Below, one piece after another: positions 6,406-6,680 of a DNA stretch of 6,680 bases. Under the pieces are notes generated by a model. The model searched no databases, had not been told where the DNA came from, and saw only the letters and a program-made list of their open reading frames with translations. A program made the position numbers and the translations under genes. Within the stretch, counting starts at the first letter, position 1. Each line of letters opens with the position of its first letter. The stretch comes from JAMXLO01 sp035511435 (GTDB taxonomy: Bacteria > Pseudomonadota > Alphaproteobacteria > Acetobacterales > Acetobacteraceae). Location: NCBI GenBank assembly GCA_035511435.1, contig DATKFJ010000165.1, positions 1 to 6,680 of the forward strand, given 5' to 3'.

Positions 6406-6680
6406 TCAGCTTGTCCGCAGCACTGCTGCCAGATAGAGCCGGTTCATCAGCCGCAATTGGTCAGGTGCGCCGGGGGTCGTCGGCGCATCATTCATGGTCA
6501 TGCCCACCATGGTCTTCATATTGTTGAGTACCACGGCGGCGACATCCTCGGCCTCCTTGCCATCGAGATCAGGCGCGCAAATTGTCAACGCCGTCTTGAT
6601 CCCGGCCAATGTCTGGGTGCGGAACCGCCGGCGGACTTCCGTCCAGTCGGTGCGGGAGTCCAAAAAAGCGGTTAGCGCCG
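6406..6680 (-). CDS. Probable TetR/AcrR-family transcriptional regulator, C-terminal part (5' end outside window)
   Basis: The frame is open from the right edge to TGA 6406-6408 and gives 90 residues. The sequence is all-helical in character: an ALTAFLDSR...W segment, RRRFRTQTLAGIKTAL, an acidic loop, KEAEDVAAVVLNNMKTMVG, and a final helix with LYLAAVLRTS. Spacing and composition resemble the ligand-binding C-terminal domain of TetR-family repressors. The diagnostic N-terminal helix-turn-helix would lie beyond the edge, so the family call is inference. It points the same way as the DUF4238-type gene but is separated from it by about 250 bases, so it is probably a separate unit. No link to the hydantoinase operon is shown. 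It could also be another helical protein. Confidence 0.5.
   Translation of the reverse strand, partial: ALTAFLDSRTDWTEVRRRFRTQTLAGIKTALTICAPDLDGKEAEDVAAVVLNNMKTMVGMTMNDAPTTPGAPDQLRLMNRLYLAAVLRTS

Noticed and set aside
1..6680. tRNA, rRNA, CRISPR array or complete insertion sequence
   Set aside because: I saw no cloverleaf-like segment, repeat-spacer pattern, transposase frame or terminal repeat pair flanking a gene.

Overview
The window is GC-rich proteobacterial-type DNA, probably from an alpha- or betaproteobacterium. This rests on GC-rich third codon positions, Shine-Dalgarno-led genes and family content. No marker gene fixes the species. Every supported gene lies on the minus strand, so transcription runs from high to low coordinates.

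Positions 1-4662 hold a compact catabolic-looking operon. In transcription order it encodes an M28-family peptidase-like protein with a PA-type insert, a short-chain dehydrogenase/reductase (SDR), a ketopantoate-reductase-family dehydrogenase, and the N-terminal half of a HyuA-type hydantoinase/oxoprolinase subunit that runs off the left edge. Gaps are 37, 2 and 41 nt, so co-transcription is likely. A plausible joint role, inferred only, is breakdown of an amide or cyclic-amide compound: amide-bond hydrolysis by the M28-like and HyuA proteins (a HyuB partner would be expected beyond the left edge) and redox steps by the two dehydrogenases. The substrate cannot be read from the sequence. Two of the enzymes have altered active-site signatures: the M28 Glu-Glu motif is replaced by His-Ser, and the ketopantoate-reductase substrate residues are changed.

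Positions 4663-5249 look like a recombination scar. A short 3' remnant of an upstream gene, probably the last membrane helix and tail of a transporter, overlaps the M28 start by ATGA and is closed upstream by a stop. Beyond it is a less GC-rich stretch with no convincing gene but two perfect dyad-symmetric elements.

Positions 5250-6152 carry a DUF4238-type gene of unknown function, broken by an in-frame TAG after codon 215, with 84 further open codons that still look like the family's C-terminus. After about 250 bases without a gene, positions 6406-6680 hold the C-terminal part of a probable TetR-family regulator that enters from the right edge. No RNA gene, CRISPR array or complete mobile element was seen.
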